Positions 1-10,900 of a stretch of DNA of 64,000 nt are shown one piece after another. Every line of letters begins with the position of its first letter. Within the stretch, counting starts at the first letter, position 1. The notes beneath the pieces were generated by a model, which ran no database searches, was not told the origin of the DNA, and saw nothing but the letters and a program-made list of their open reading frames with translations. Made by a program: the position numbers and the translations under genes. Source of the stretch: Climacium dendroides (lineage: Eukaryota > Streptophyta > Bryopsida > Hypnales > Climaciaceae); contig OX467084.1 of the NCBI GenBank assembly GCA_950106755.1, positions 5,332,001-5,396,000 of the forward strand, read 5' to 3'.

Positions 1-1841
1 CAATTTCATTAAAGTTGAAATTTAGTCTTGAACCAAGATTCTAGAAATTAGAACCTGAGGCATTGTTTGAAACAATCCTATGAATGAGTTTATCAATAGT
101 GTAAATCCTCACCAAGAAAAAATAGAGGACAAACTATTTCTCATAAGTTGTGGATTATATAGAGAATTCTATATAATAGGTGACTACGGATTTATCAATT
201 GCTATATTCTTGACCTTCTTTAACATTCCAATGATTCTTTTTCATCCATCATTTTTCTTTATCTTTATATTCATTAAATCCCATATTGTATGTCAAATTT
301 GATATTGCATTTAATATAAGGTTGAAGCACCAGTTGTCAACCACACCTAGTATCCAACTTCTAGGGTGCATTGTTCAAAACTTAGATTGAAACTCAAGCT
401 TGGAATGTTTTTTTTGTCCTTTCAAGGTTGGAACTAATACATTAGATGATATTTGAGGCCACTAGAAGACTACGGGTTCTGATGCATTCTCGGACTGTGG
501 GGAACTCTGGGAACTCTACCAAATCTGCAGTCTAACATGGTCGAGATCTTGCCAGGTTAAATAATATTAACTAATTAAAATTTTAAAATTTTAATTTAAA
601 AAAAATTATTTTGACACATTCTCAGCCTTGGGAACAAGCTTGAAATAGCCCTCCCAAGGCCTCAAATCTTCCTACATGAGAAAAATTTCCACCTCTTCAT
701 ACTATGCACAATTTGTTCCAAAATTGCTTAAATGATTGACTACTAATGCCTCAACCTTAGATGGGTGCCACTTCTTTTCTCTTGCAACAAGCGGTGACTA
801 GGGGTCTACAATTTTTTTTCTTGAAAGGAATTGTTCTCAATGGAAGTTGGGCCAAAAAATTGTGTCTCCTAGTTAAGCTCCACCCCCTTCATTGACTATT
901 TTTTGGGTGCAATTCCCTCCTTTGTAAGCATTATCGTATACTTAAGGTAGACTAATGCATTTCTACCAACTACCTAATTTGATCATCCTACTCTTGGCCC
1001 GAATTCTACCACAAAACTCATCCAAATTTGTTCAGTTTACGACAAAATCAATGCATTAATGTCAACAAGGGGGAATTAAGTCAATACTTTATTGGTGAGT
1101 ACTTAAGTGCCATTAGATATATGAAAAAATGGTTCTAGGGTGTTTAAGGGATGTTTATGACTCTACTCCATTGACACTCTTGTAATTTTAGGGCAAATCA
1201 CTTCAAGAATTCATAAAACTTACAATTTTAATTGGAAAATTATAAATCTACTTGGGTTTGGTTTGTGAAATAAGCACGCACCTTTGTAAAAAATATGTGC
1301 CCCTCTTAAAGTTGGCCCCCATGATATTTAGTTTGCCAATCAGAATGGTAATAGGCCATTTATTCCAACTACCTATTTGAGCAATTTTTACTAAAAAGTG
1401 GTGATTTTTTCAAAGAGTATTTAAATGAAATATTCTTACGTTCACAATGGATGAAATTACAAAATACTATCAAATCCTGGGATGGAATTTCTCTCTTTTG
1501 GATGAATGTACACCCTTTAAGATGAATAAATCAAATTTCATCCATATATTGTAGGATTCATCAATTTCCATGGATGTAAACAACTTCTTTTCTACAATGA
1601 AGATTGCTTTTGGCACTGCCTTTAATCATTAAACATTAACATAGATGTTTGGTGTCCAATGGATGACAGAGAATCCTTCTAATAGGATAGAAGTGCAACT
1701 ATTCATTCTTGGAACTTTATTATAAATAAGGAAGGTCTTTTACAATAGCTTGACTTCTAATGAGTGCTTTTGCTATTTTTTTAAGTCAATGATTCACACA
1801 ATAATGAAAAGGGATGATTTCCAAAGTCACTAATTCGTCCT
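1..1841. other. AT-rich intergenic DNA with decayed dispersed repeats
   Basis: No open frame of coding character is seen. The stretch around 480-600 resembles 55,150-55,320 (shared words such as 'acatggtc' and 'gattgcca' followed by an A/T-rich tract). The stretch 1,640-1,840 resembles 62,100-62,620 (shared 'gagtgctttt' and 'gatgatttcca'). These are probably old transposon relics. Confidence 0.5.
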
Positions 1842-2764
1842 TTACCTCTAAAGGATTGTTTGTCCCCTTGTGGGACAATTTGGATCTGGGTAGATTCCTA
1901 TTGTCTCAATTTATAGTAAATGTTTTTGAAACTTTTTGAGGATGTGTGGTTTTGTGAGAGCTTTGTGGATATATAATTTTTATTTCAATTGGTGCCTGGA
2001 AAAAAGTTATGGCATAATATGCTCAAAATGGAGGTCAATGGACAACACAAAAAATGAGAAAAAATAAAAAATAAAAAAAATTTAAATTCCTGAAATTTTA
2101 TATTTTTATCTACATTTGAAGCTTTGATTTATTCTATTTGGACTAGTGATGAGAAAGTTATGAACAATCTTAGTTTTTTGGACAATCTAAGCATCTTCTT
2201 GAAAAAAGTAACTTGTAGGATTCATTTGTGAATGCAATTTTTACAATTTTCAAAAAAAATTGTTAGATAGGGTTAGCTTTGCATTCTAGAACAATCTCAC
2301 CATTGGAATTATTGTATTTCAATTCCATCTTAGAGCTATTAACAATTTAGTTTTTGCTTCAATCTTTAATCTACTTCTACTTAACAAATTTTTAATGAAT
2401 GAAAATTAAGTATATTTTTGTTGAATTTTTTCCCTTGAATTCTCAACTCAACTATTCAACATAAAAAATTAGAAAATCAAAATCAATAATGCAAAAGTTT
2501 CCAATTAAAAAGATTCAAAGCTAAAAAATCTAGCTAAATAAGTTGCACAAAAATTTGTTTTTCTTCATTTTGGATGCAAATATCTTGCAATCTATGTGGT
2601 CAAATTTGATGAAATTTTTAACACATGTTTTCAAACAAATTAAGTACAAGATCCTATGGTTAGATTTTTTAAAAGTAATTTTTTGGTTTTCTTATGTGAA
2701 CTTAGCAAAAATGGCAATTTTGAGTGTTTTTTGACCAAAAAAACCTCAGGGTGTTAGGGGTAAA
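1842..2764 (+). mobile_element. Degenerate TTAA-type element, subfamily A
   Basis: The left end reads CCTCTAAAGGA and the right end reads ..GTGTTAGGGG, decayed versions of the CCCCTAAAGGACC / GGTCCTTTAGGGG termini of the intact copy at 52,069-53,000. Internal landmarks are shared and collinear with that copy and with 47,729-48,645: a 'ggtgcctgga' block followed by 'agttatg', an 'acttctacttaaca' block and a terminal 'agatcctatgg' block. No transposase frame is visible, so it is non-autonomous. Confidence 0.6.
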
Positions 2765-2874
2765 AGGTTAAAAAATGAAAAAGGTAACCCTATACATAAG
2801 ACTATTAAACAAATTGGGGGGGATTCTTTTGCTTCCATAGAAAGGGGAGCCCCCAACATTGTGCAATTCTAAAT

Positions 2875-2888
2875 GGGGGGGGGGGGGG
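2875..2888 (+). repeat. Run of 14 consecutive G
   Basis: An uninterrupted G tract in AT-rich surroundings. It could form a quadruplex or simply be a slippage product. No gene lies near it. Confidence 0.9.
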
Positions 2889-3161
2889 ATGGGCTAGCCA
2901 AAGCTAGTACTAACAACTCACAATAAAGCAACCAATAATGTTGTAGATTTTATAATTTAATTCAAACCCCTAGTATCTAGGAGGGAATTATCCTTCCATG
3001 TAGGAGGTGGGCTATATTCTAGTTAACAATGTTATGTAATAAGCTTGCATACTAACCTTAAGATATGTTCACACTTAGTGTTAAAGGTGATGTTTGTAAT
3101 GTGAATCTAATCTAGATGTAGGTTTGAAATTCATTCCTAAGACCTTTAGTAACAACACTCT

Positions 3162-4530
3162 TTAACCCCTAAATGCCTAACATCTAGGTGTTGACAATAT
3201 TTTGAAGTTAAAGAATATCCAACTAAGTTGCTCTTTTTAATAGTTTATATTTTTGACAAATTCTTTTTGAAGTCTAATTTTAGCATCAAAAATCCAATTT
3301 TGAAAATGAATGATTATGATTTTTCCATTCAAGAATCTGTGCAAAGGTGTCTTGACTTTCCATAGTGTTGAGGCTCTTGAAGATGAGCTTCAAATACACT
3401 ATAGTAAACTTGCCAATCACCGTATAGATAAAATTCAAATCCTTTACCACATGAATATAGAGGCTTGCATGTTTTGAAATTTGACGTGATTAGTAAATGT
3501 CATGTTAAGAATGCAAAAAGATATCTTTCTACAAATTTTGTTGCAATTTGAAGGCAATGCACTTCAAATCTAGTAAAAAATTCCTTGTGCCCCTTCACCA
3601 CCCGATACAAAATTTTGTTCTCATCACAATTGAATTGGTAATTGAATTGTGCGGTTATTGTGCCATAATTGGCAATGGTTGTTATGCAATTCTTGGATGT
3701 GTGCAATGAATGACCGATTTACTTAGGTCTTGGAGAAAAAATCATATTAGAAATTTATTGAAAAAATTGTAGAGTAGATTTTGAAAAGCCATAAATTGAT
3801 TGGGGTTATGCATGTTAGGCCCTTCAACCTCATATCTTTTTGGAGACCAATTTTTTAGATTTAACATGCAAAAAGAGAGCTGAAAGATTTTCATAGTTTT
3901 AACACTTTATGATCAAACATTATAATCTTTCAATCCATAAGTGGTATTGTTGTTGTGTTTTCTTTTCCCATATGATCTCTAATGTGTCTATGGTAGAGGT
4001 ACCCACTCCTAACCAAACCCCCATCAAGCAATCAATAGGGTGTTTTAAATTTGGAAAAGTTGGGATTCATTTCTATTTTTTTAATACTTTAAAGGTTACA
4101 AGAAGCTTCCTTGTTTCATTGGCTATCACAAGAATTACAGCATGCCTTACTTTTGTATTGTTGTAAATAGCCTCCAAGTTGTTAGTGAGTAGTTTTGAAT
4201 GACTTTAAGCATTGGGCATGGGTTGACAACAACTTTGGCCTTTCAAAAATCACAGTAATTTCACTTTCAATGCAAAAATTACCATACTTTTTGCAATTTC
4301 CATCGTTCATGTTACTCCACCTTGTGCAATATTTACTTCACCTTCCATTGCTCCTCATCATGTTCAAAATTCCTTGTTTGATCACTTATGGGTGCCTTTG
4401 CTATGGTTTGAATCTGTACGGTTACAATTCCAAAAAAAGTTGATACAACTATATCAAAATGTTGACTTTGTGTTCCAGTTAGAGCGAATTCCAAGAAGCT
4501 CAAAACAGGCCTTGGGCATTTATGGGTTAA
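3162..4530 (+). mobile_element. TTAA-bounded element, subfamily B, full length
   Basis: The element starts TTAA-CCCCTAAATGCC and ends CCTTGGGCATTTATGGG-TTAA, so the termini are inverted copies flanked by TTAA on both sides (3,162-3,165 and 4,527-4,530). The flanks ('aacaacactct' on the left, 'caccaag' on the right) are found joined with a single TTAA at 41,070-41,087, which looks like an unoccupied paralogous site. The interior shares inverted segments with the smaller copy at 7,644-8,294. No transposase-like frame is visible. Confidence 0.7.
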
Positions 4531-4539
4531 CACCAAGTG

Positions 4540-4896
4540 CGAACACACCTTAATTTAACTTAGTCCCCCATGAGTAAAATTTTTTTTTTTTTTAAATGTC
4601 AGTTCAGTTCACGGCAAAGATTCATCAGTTCAGTTTCCTTTATCGGCCTGTTCACGCCGTTCGTCAAGGACGGACTGCCAACTGAATTGAATTCGTCAGT
4701 TGCCAGCTGAAACGAGACACGGCGGCAGCAGGTTCAAAAAAGTGGGCCCCACGTGAAAACGGTCACCGGTGACTGTTCCACTGGCGCGCCTTTTGGATTA
4801 CTTACTAATAATCCAGAAATTAGTCATAGTAGGTCAGGTAAGGTACTAGTAAGGTATCCATCCTCCCCTTTCAACGCTGCCTACTCCCGCATGGGA
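4540..4896. other. GC-richer relic upstream of a MITE
   Basis: This stretch is richer in GC than its surroundings, with many short inverted words ('gtcagtt', 'cagttcag', 'ccgttcgtcaaggacgg'). Reading across the MITE (4,890s to 5,190s) with one target copy removed gives a short open frame with a hydrophobic end (..PLAQVIFGISHYIALGPIL..). The MITE may therefore sit in an old coding relic. I do not recognise the protein. Confidence 0.25.
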
Positions 4897-4905
4897 ATCC
4901 CCCTT

Positions 4906-5180
4906 GCAGGACGTTAAATCGTGCCAACTAAGGTGGGCCCTGCTGAGGTGGATTTGGATTTAACCCGGGGAAAACGCAGGAATTTTTTATTTGCCACAAA
5001 TGATTTTTTTTTGCAACTTCTGAATTCTTATTTGCAATCAGAGACCCCAAATTAGCTAGGTAAGGTCTACAATATACCCTAAACATGGCTCAAAATAGGG
5101 GGATTTTTTTTACTTTTATTCCTAAAACACAAAGTTTACCTTGCTGGGCCCACCTTAGTTGGCATGATTTAACGTCTTGC
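4906..5180 (+). mobile_element. Mutator-like MITE, copy 1 (275 bp) with 9-bp TSD
   Basis: Terminal inverted repeats begin GCAGGACGTTAAATC and end GATTTAACGTCTTGC, extending about 34 bp through a GGTGGGCCC core. The element is flanked by the exact 9-bp direct repeat ATCCCCCTT (4,897-4,905 and 5,181-5,189). A 9-bp duplication is characteristic of the Mutator superfamily. A closely similar copy with a different 9-bp duplication lies at 8,893-9,161. No coding capacity. Confidence 0.88.
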
Positions 5181-5264
5181 ATCCCCCTTGGCCCAAGTGA
5201 TCTTCGGCATCTCGCATTACATTGCACTTGGACCGATTCTCAAACTATGATATAAGGTAGGAGC

Positions 5265-5445
5265 ACCCAATGGCGTCAGTGTACCCAAGAGCTTCACTTT
5301 CTGCATATGATAGTCATTTCAAAACTTAAATGTAGATAAATTGTAGATAGCTTATTTTTATTGACCAAAATAATAAGTTATCAATAGCTGACCTACATTT
5401 ACATTCTAAAATCATTGCCTTACCTAGAAAGTGACGCCATTGGGT
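5265..5445. repeat. Foldback (inverted repeat) of about 180 bp
   Basis: 'cccaatggcgtca' at the left recurs as its complement 'tgacgccattggg' at the right. The inner arms ('cttaaatgtagataaattgtagatagctta' like) also pair across a short centre near 5,362. It is probably a small foldback MITE. No clear target duplication was found. Confidence 0.5.
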
Positions 5446-7643
5446 ACACTCATGGCATTGGAAGGATGATTTCACTAGTCCATCCTTCAATAAGGGTTAA
5501 AATCCCCCACCAAAGTTCTCCCAAAACTTTAAGGAAAATTTGGATAAATTTATTCAAGAAATTAAAAAGTCTTAAAAATACAAAAAGAGCTTTTAAAGTC
5601 GCTAATTTCTAGGAAGGTGCGGTAAAGTTGCAAAAGCCATTGGGCATGAGCATGTTCTAAATAAGCCCAGTAAGTCATCGCCTTTGAGTGGTTTATGAAT
5701 CCCTATTTCCAAATCCTATCTACAAACTACATTTACCCTTCACAACACTGTTAGGTTTTGGTTGGAATGATCAATAAATTATTATTGTTATCTAGTACAT
5801 AGCTTTATAATTACATTGTACTTGTTTTATTTTAGCTAAAATGAATTTTAAGTTGGAAATAATATATTTACTGAAGAAGTGAATAGTCTTGTCCCATTAT
5901 CAATTTTAATCCCTAAAAGACTAGCTTGCTAAATTTGGCAACAAACTATATTTTGAATAAATTTATTCAAGGACATTGGGCATGAAATTTTAGGGGTGTT
6001 GACATATTGGGGCTTTGGCCAATGATCCTAGTCTTTACTTGTTGCCAACCCCAACTTTTGTCATTTTAACCAATGTAGCATGTGCATTTGTTTTTGACCT
6101 TAGTCAACTAAATAATGACAACCTAAGTTGCCCCTTGAGTTGAAATTTTCCTAAAATCCCCCATAACTTCTTCATCCAATATGGAATTGAAACAAAAAAC
6201 TATATGAATTGAATTTTTACTTGATTTTTTTAAAACTTTTTGAGAAACATATAGTTTTGCAATAACTTTGTAATTCATAGGAACCTATCCAAACTCCAAA
6301 TTGTCCCCCAAGGGAACAATGGGCCTTTAGGAGTTAAATTCACAACTTTGTAGTTGTACATGAACAATTGCTCCATTTTTTGTGCATTTAAGCTTTAATG
6401 GTCCCCAAAACTCTACTTTATAGGTGAGTGGTTATATTGGCAATTGGAGGCTTATTGAGCATTAAGCAATATGGCCTTAAGATCCACCAAATCTTCAAAA
6501 TTCCTCTTTCTTTACTATGGATGGGAGGGTGGGAACCAATAATTATTTATCTATAGATTGATTCAAGATGAAAAATCTAATCCTTTATATTTGTCAAAAT
6601 TCATCACTATTAATCTTCTTCTACTCATGACCAAGTAGAAACTAGAATATGTATCAAGTACGAATCTGAGGACAAACTTGACAACAAATTCTACAAAAAA
6701 TAAAAGTAAGAACAAAAGTATTGTCATGATGTTACGCTAGCCAATAACTTGTCGACCTATTGGCTCAATGTCCCAATGGCTCTCTGCATGTAATTTTCTA
6801 ATTTTTGTGTACTTTTAAAATTTTGTATGTAATAAAAAAAACTTCATATTCAATATTTTTTTGCCTTCTCCATTGGAACACCATAAAATTCTCTTTGTGT
6901 ACCCGCACTTACCGAGGGTTTTTGAAACACATCTTAGTTAGTCCAAATGAATGGTCATAATCACATACATACAAACAAACAATCTTGTGTTTTAAATAGT
7001 ATAAATAGTATACATGTTGACAGTAAGGAATGTGCTCAATTTGCTCTTGCCACTTGAAGTGATGAATTGTTCGTTGAATAAAAAATGTGCTCAATTTGCT
7101 CTTGCCACTTGAAGTGATGAATTGTTCGTTGAATAAAAATGGTGTGACTACGAGACTTTGTCCACTCCAACCAAATCCTAACCATGTTGTATAGTATGAA
7201 TGCAATGGTAGATAGGATTTGGAACTCATATTTAAAATGCTTAGGGGTGATATCAAGGTAGGAGGTCCATAAATCACCCATTTAAGAATTGAAACTGAAT
7301 TTTGGAAAGGTGAAGCTTCTAGAAATATTTTTCAGTAAATTTTCCTTGAAAGACAAATGGAATTGGCATCTAACCCAAGTTGTTTCATATTATTTGGAGC
7401 TTTATGGAATTAGTTATGAAATATTGAAGTTGAAATGGCATAGGGCCCTAAAATTGTCCCCATTCTAAAGTGTACATTGTTTGTACATTACTGAAGGCCA
7501 TGAAAAAACATGTACAAATAATGTATATTTGAAGAAATGGGCAATTTTAAAGCCTATGCGCCTTTAGAACTTCCTATCTTAAAGTCTTACTTTGTGCAAA
7601 GGATAGAGCCAACAAAGTGAACAAATGTGATTGTGGATGGGTT
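5446..7643. other. Intergenic AT-rich DNA
   Basis: No credible gene is present. It contains a 55-bp perfect tandem duplication (7,029-7,138). It also has a segment at 7,285-7,460, inverted relative to similar segments at 22,310-22,520 and 33,140-33,300 (landmarks 'ccaattcca' and 'acttcaaa'). Confidence 0.5.
7029..7138 (+). repeat. 55-bp tandem duplication (2 copies)
   Basis: The block starting 'aatgtgctcaatttgctctt' at 7,029 is repeated from 7,084 with essentially no change, implying a recent duplication. Confidence 0.85.
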
Positions 7644-8294
7644 TTAACCCCTAAATGCCCAAGGCCTTTTTTGAGCTTTTAAGAATGTGCTCTAAATTGA
7701 AAAAAAAGCCAATATTTTGATATGTTGGATCAATTTATTTGAATTTTAATTGTACAAATTCAAACTAAACATGTTAGAGATCACAAAGGAGAAAAAAACA
7801 CAACATTGATACCACTTATGGATTGAAAGATTATAATGTTTGATCACGAGGGTGTAAAATTTACAAAAGTGATTTGAAATCTTTCAATTGTCTTTCACAT
7901 GTCAAATCTAAAAAGTTGGTCACCAAAAAATACAAGGATGATGGGGCCTAACATGCATAACCACAATCTATTTACGACTTCTAAAAATCTACTCTACAAT
8001 TTTTTGAAATGGATTTCTAATGTAATTTTTTCTCCAAGATGTAGTGTATTTGATGCTCATTTCTCAACACTACATAAAGTCGAGATTGCAATGGACACAC
8101 TTGCACAAAATCTTGAATAGAAAAATCACAATCATTCATTTTCAAAGTCTGATTTTTGATACTAAAACTTGACTTCATAAAGAATTTTTCAAAATTATGA
8201 ACTACTAAAAAGAGCAACTTGGTTAGGTTTTATTTAACTTCAAAGTACTATTGTAGACACCAAAATTTTGGTGCTTTGCCCATTTACGGGTTAT
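7644..8294 (-). mobile_element. TTAA-type element, subfamily B, internally shortened
   Basis: The left end reads TTAA-CCCCTAAATGCCCAAGG. The right end reads GCTTTGCCCATTTACGGG followed by TTAT, a decayed TTAA. The interior is collinear with part of 3,162-4,530 in opposite orientation (the 'ccacttatggattgaaagat' block against 'atctttcaatccataagtgg'). At 651 bp it is a deletion derivative. Confidence 0.6.
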
Positions 8295-8823
8295 AATAGG
8301 AACGTCCTGAACTCCGGCCGTCCCGTCTCTCTCATGTCAGTCATTTCCGTCCGTTAGCCACAGACTAACAAATTGCTTTTCAACTTCTTCGCATTTCACG
8401 GAGTAACTTCAAGTGTCTGTTGTATCGTTCCGCACAAGTTAAGTCAAAAGCGGCACCTCGAGAGTAGATACAGTACTTCATTTGTGGAATTATTAATTCA
8501 TGTCAACTGTGTCTCAAAAGAAAAAAACAAAGCGAGCATCAATACTACTGTACAGTAGTACAGAACTTTTGGATCATGACTTCCGTTGAAAGTTCATGAA
8601 AACGTGCCGATGGCCGGAAGTTCTGGCTTCAGCTGTCGACTCCGACCTGTTGTTGGCTCGATCGGTTGCGGTGGCAGTGGCTTCTTTTTAGCCAAGCCCA
8701 TTCCTTCCTGCCTTCGCAGCAATTCATGTCGGTCCTTGGAATGACCAGAAAACTGGCCAATGAATCCATCAATGGACGAAACGTCTACCGAAGTATCGGA
8801 AACCGGCATCAGGAAAGTATCTC

Positions 8824-9290
8824 CCACTGCAACAGTATTGTTTCAATGCTTGAACAGTATAGTACTAAAAATATACTGTTGCAATACTGCAAGCAGGACG
8901 TTAAATCGTACCAACTTAGGTGGGCCCTGCTGAGGTGGATTTAACCCGGGGAAAACCGAGGAATTTTTTTATTTGCCACAAATGATTTTTTTTGCAACTT
9001 CTGAATTCTTATTTGCAATCAGAGACCCCAAATTAGCTAGGTAAGGTCTACAATATACCCTAGACATGGTTCAAAATAGGGGGATTTTTTTTACTTTTAT
9101 TCCTAGAACACAAAGTTTACCTTGTTGGGCCCACCTTAATTGGTACCGTTTAACGTCCTGCATACTGCAATAGTATATTTTCAATGGATAGAGTACACCC
9201 TCCCCATTGAAATTGTATTGTTGCAGTATCGAAAACAGTATGGTTTTAGTACTCTATTGTTTAAGCATTGCAACAATATTGTTGCAAAGG
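8824..9290. mobile_element. Foldback element hosting a nested MITE
   Basis: The arms at 8,827-8,892 and about 9,210-9,288 are inverted copies: 'gcaacagtattgtttcaatg' on the left against the complement of 'cattgcaacaatattgttgc' on the right. 'agtactaaaa' is paired with 'ttttagtact'. Without the nested MITE and one target copy it would form a hairpin of roughly 190 bp. I could not identify its own target duplication. Confidence 0.6.
8893..9161 (+). mobile_element. Mutator-like MITE, copy 2 (269 bp) with 9-bp TSD
   Basis: It starts GCAGGACGTTAAATCG and ends ..TTTAACGTCCTGC. The interior is nearly identical to 4,906-5,180 (shared 'cagagaccccaaattagcta' and the 'aatatacccta' block). It is flanked by the exact 9-bp repeat ATACTGCAA (8,884-8,892 and 9,162-9,170). 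It sits inside the foldback at 8,824-9,290, so it is the younger insertion. Confidence 0.9.
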
Positions 9291-9442
9291 GGGGCTTTTT
9301 CCCGATGTGTGCAACAATTAGTTTGAGGAGACGGAGCAGTGTCGGTTGGTTTATTGTTACCGGCTGGTGGAACATCCGTTTGCAATTTGAAAACATCTGA
9401 AATATCTAATGAGATACTTTGTAAATTTCTATTTGGAGCCAC

Positions 9443-10717
9443 AAAAAATAGCGAAAAAAATCAAACTTGGTACTTGAAAAACTAGTTGTACATGGGAATG
9501 AAAGGAAAATAGTTGGGAAATCCTAGAAAAATATTGTGAGTATTCTCGTGCGAGGGAGAGATTTGTTGAATACAAAGTGTATTCTTTGTTTTGTTTTGTT
9601 TTTTTAAATCAAAAAAGCATTACATGCTTTTTGTAATTGGTTTAAGATAACATGGACTTTTCAAATTTGCGCATTCTTGGAAAAAGAACCCTTATAGTAA
9701 AATAATTGTCTTAAATGGCTCATAAGGGAAAAGGTGTTACTAAAGTTGCAGACTCCCCTTGTGGGTCGAAGGAACTTCTAAAACCTACATTGATTTTGGA
9801 AGACCACCCATTTCCAACCGAAATCACCAAATTCCGACCCCGTTTGGACTCCAAAACTCTTATGGACGATGCGACAGTCCATCCATATCCTCATAATATG
9901 AATGTCACAAGTGATATTACATGCATGTGTGAACCTTACCTCATTCAGAGTGGCCAGTAATTACTTCCATTCAGTATTAGTAGGAAGAACTTTGACGTAA
10001 ATTTTTTGGTCGGTAGGCAAGGTACAAGATAAATAAGACATGTAGTCGGTTGTTGCCTCCAATAAGCACAAAGTCTCAATGCCCTAAATAGTGGCAATCA
10101 TTTTTTTTGTTCGGTTGAAGTTGCCGTGTGAAGGGCCTCTAACGTCAACCTTAACCTTGACCTTGTATCTTTTAAAACGTGCGGGGAGTGATGTTATAAA
10201 GAATCTTCCATACATGTGGACAAATGTCTAAGCCTTCTACGATGACAAGTTGTCTCCATATTACACTTCTATCTCCTTGAAGTGTCTAAAACATAACGAA
10301 ACTAAGATTTTGATGGATTTGAAGGATACATCTAACATTGGAAGGACATATCCAAAGACAATGGATGGTGCAATACAAGGCTTGCATGTCAAACTTGGTC
10401 ACGTATTGAACCTATGTAAAAATTGTCCTATTTATGAAGCTGAGGAAGACTCCTACAATTTAATGAATTGAAACAAGGATTTTGGCCTTAGACTCGATAA
10501 TCTAAGGATCTTATGATAGATTTCATGCAAGATGGAAGGATGTGAGAGGACCATGTAGAACATCTAATAACGTGCAACTATTGTATACAGTGTGAAACAT
10601 GAAGCCTAATTTTAGATGGAAGATTGACCGTATGGTTGACAAGACCAACTATTGTAACGGACAAGCAAGATACAAGGCAAGACATGACAAGACAAGACAA
10701 GTTTCAGATAACAAAAT
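9443..10717. other. Intergenic DNA with two short unrecognised open frames
   Basis: Plus-strand frames at 9,715-9,960 (81 aa, starting MAHKGKGVTKVADSPCGSKE) and 10,250-10,471 (73 aa, starting MSPYYTSISLKCLKHNETK) have fairly normal amino-acid composition. Multiple stops separate them and I recognise neither. They may be fragments of one decayed gene or transposon. Evidence for translation is weak. Confidence 0.25.
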
Positions 10718-10900
10718 TTGATATTAGAGTTAAGAGGTATAAGGCTAGAACCGGATTCAAGACTAAAACTGAAAAATTGCGTTGTCGAGACTGAGGACTA
10801 CTTCAACCTCGACCTCTATATATACCATCAATCAAGCGGTTATTTTAGAACTTTATGGAAGACTCTAGAGGTCTACGGAAGCTTTTGGGGCAATATAAAC

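Larger units (their letters stand above)
8594..9442 (-). pseudogene. Coding relic split by a nested insertion
   Basis: Two minus-strand pieces look coding. The upstream piece (about 9,442 to 9,290) reads ..LDISDVFKLQTDVPPAGNN.. and stays open to about HREKAP. The downstream piece (8,827 to 8,594) begins GDTFLMPVSDTSVDVSSIDG, contains a Pro- and Lys-rich segment near its end and stops after ..LPAIGTFS. Between them lie an inverted-repeat element and a MITE inside that element. The two pieces are in the same reading phase. I do not recognise the protein, and the true 5' end may lie in another exon. It is called a pseudogene because an insertion of about 460 bp interrupts it; splicing out is not excluded, since a 3'-splice-like 'actgttgcag' abuts the downstream piece. 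Confidence 0.4.

Noticed and set aside
3162..3168. PIF/Harbinger reading with a 3-bp TAA duplication
   Set aside because: It would make the termini asymmetric by one base, whereas the copies at 50,542 and 52,069 are perfectly symmetric around TTAA.
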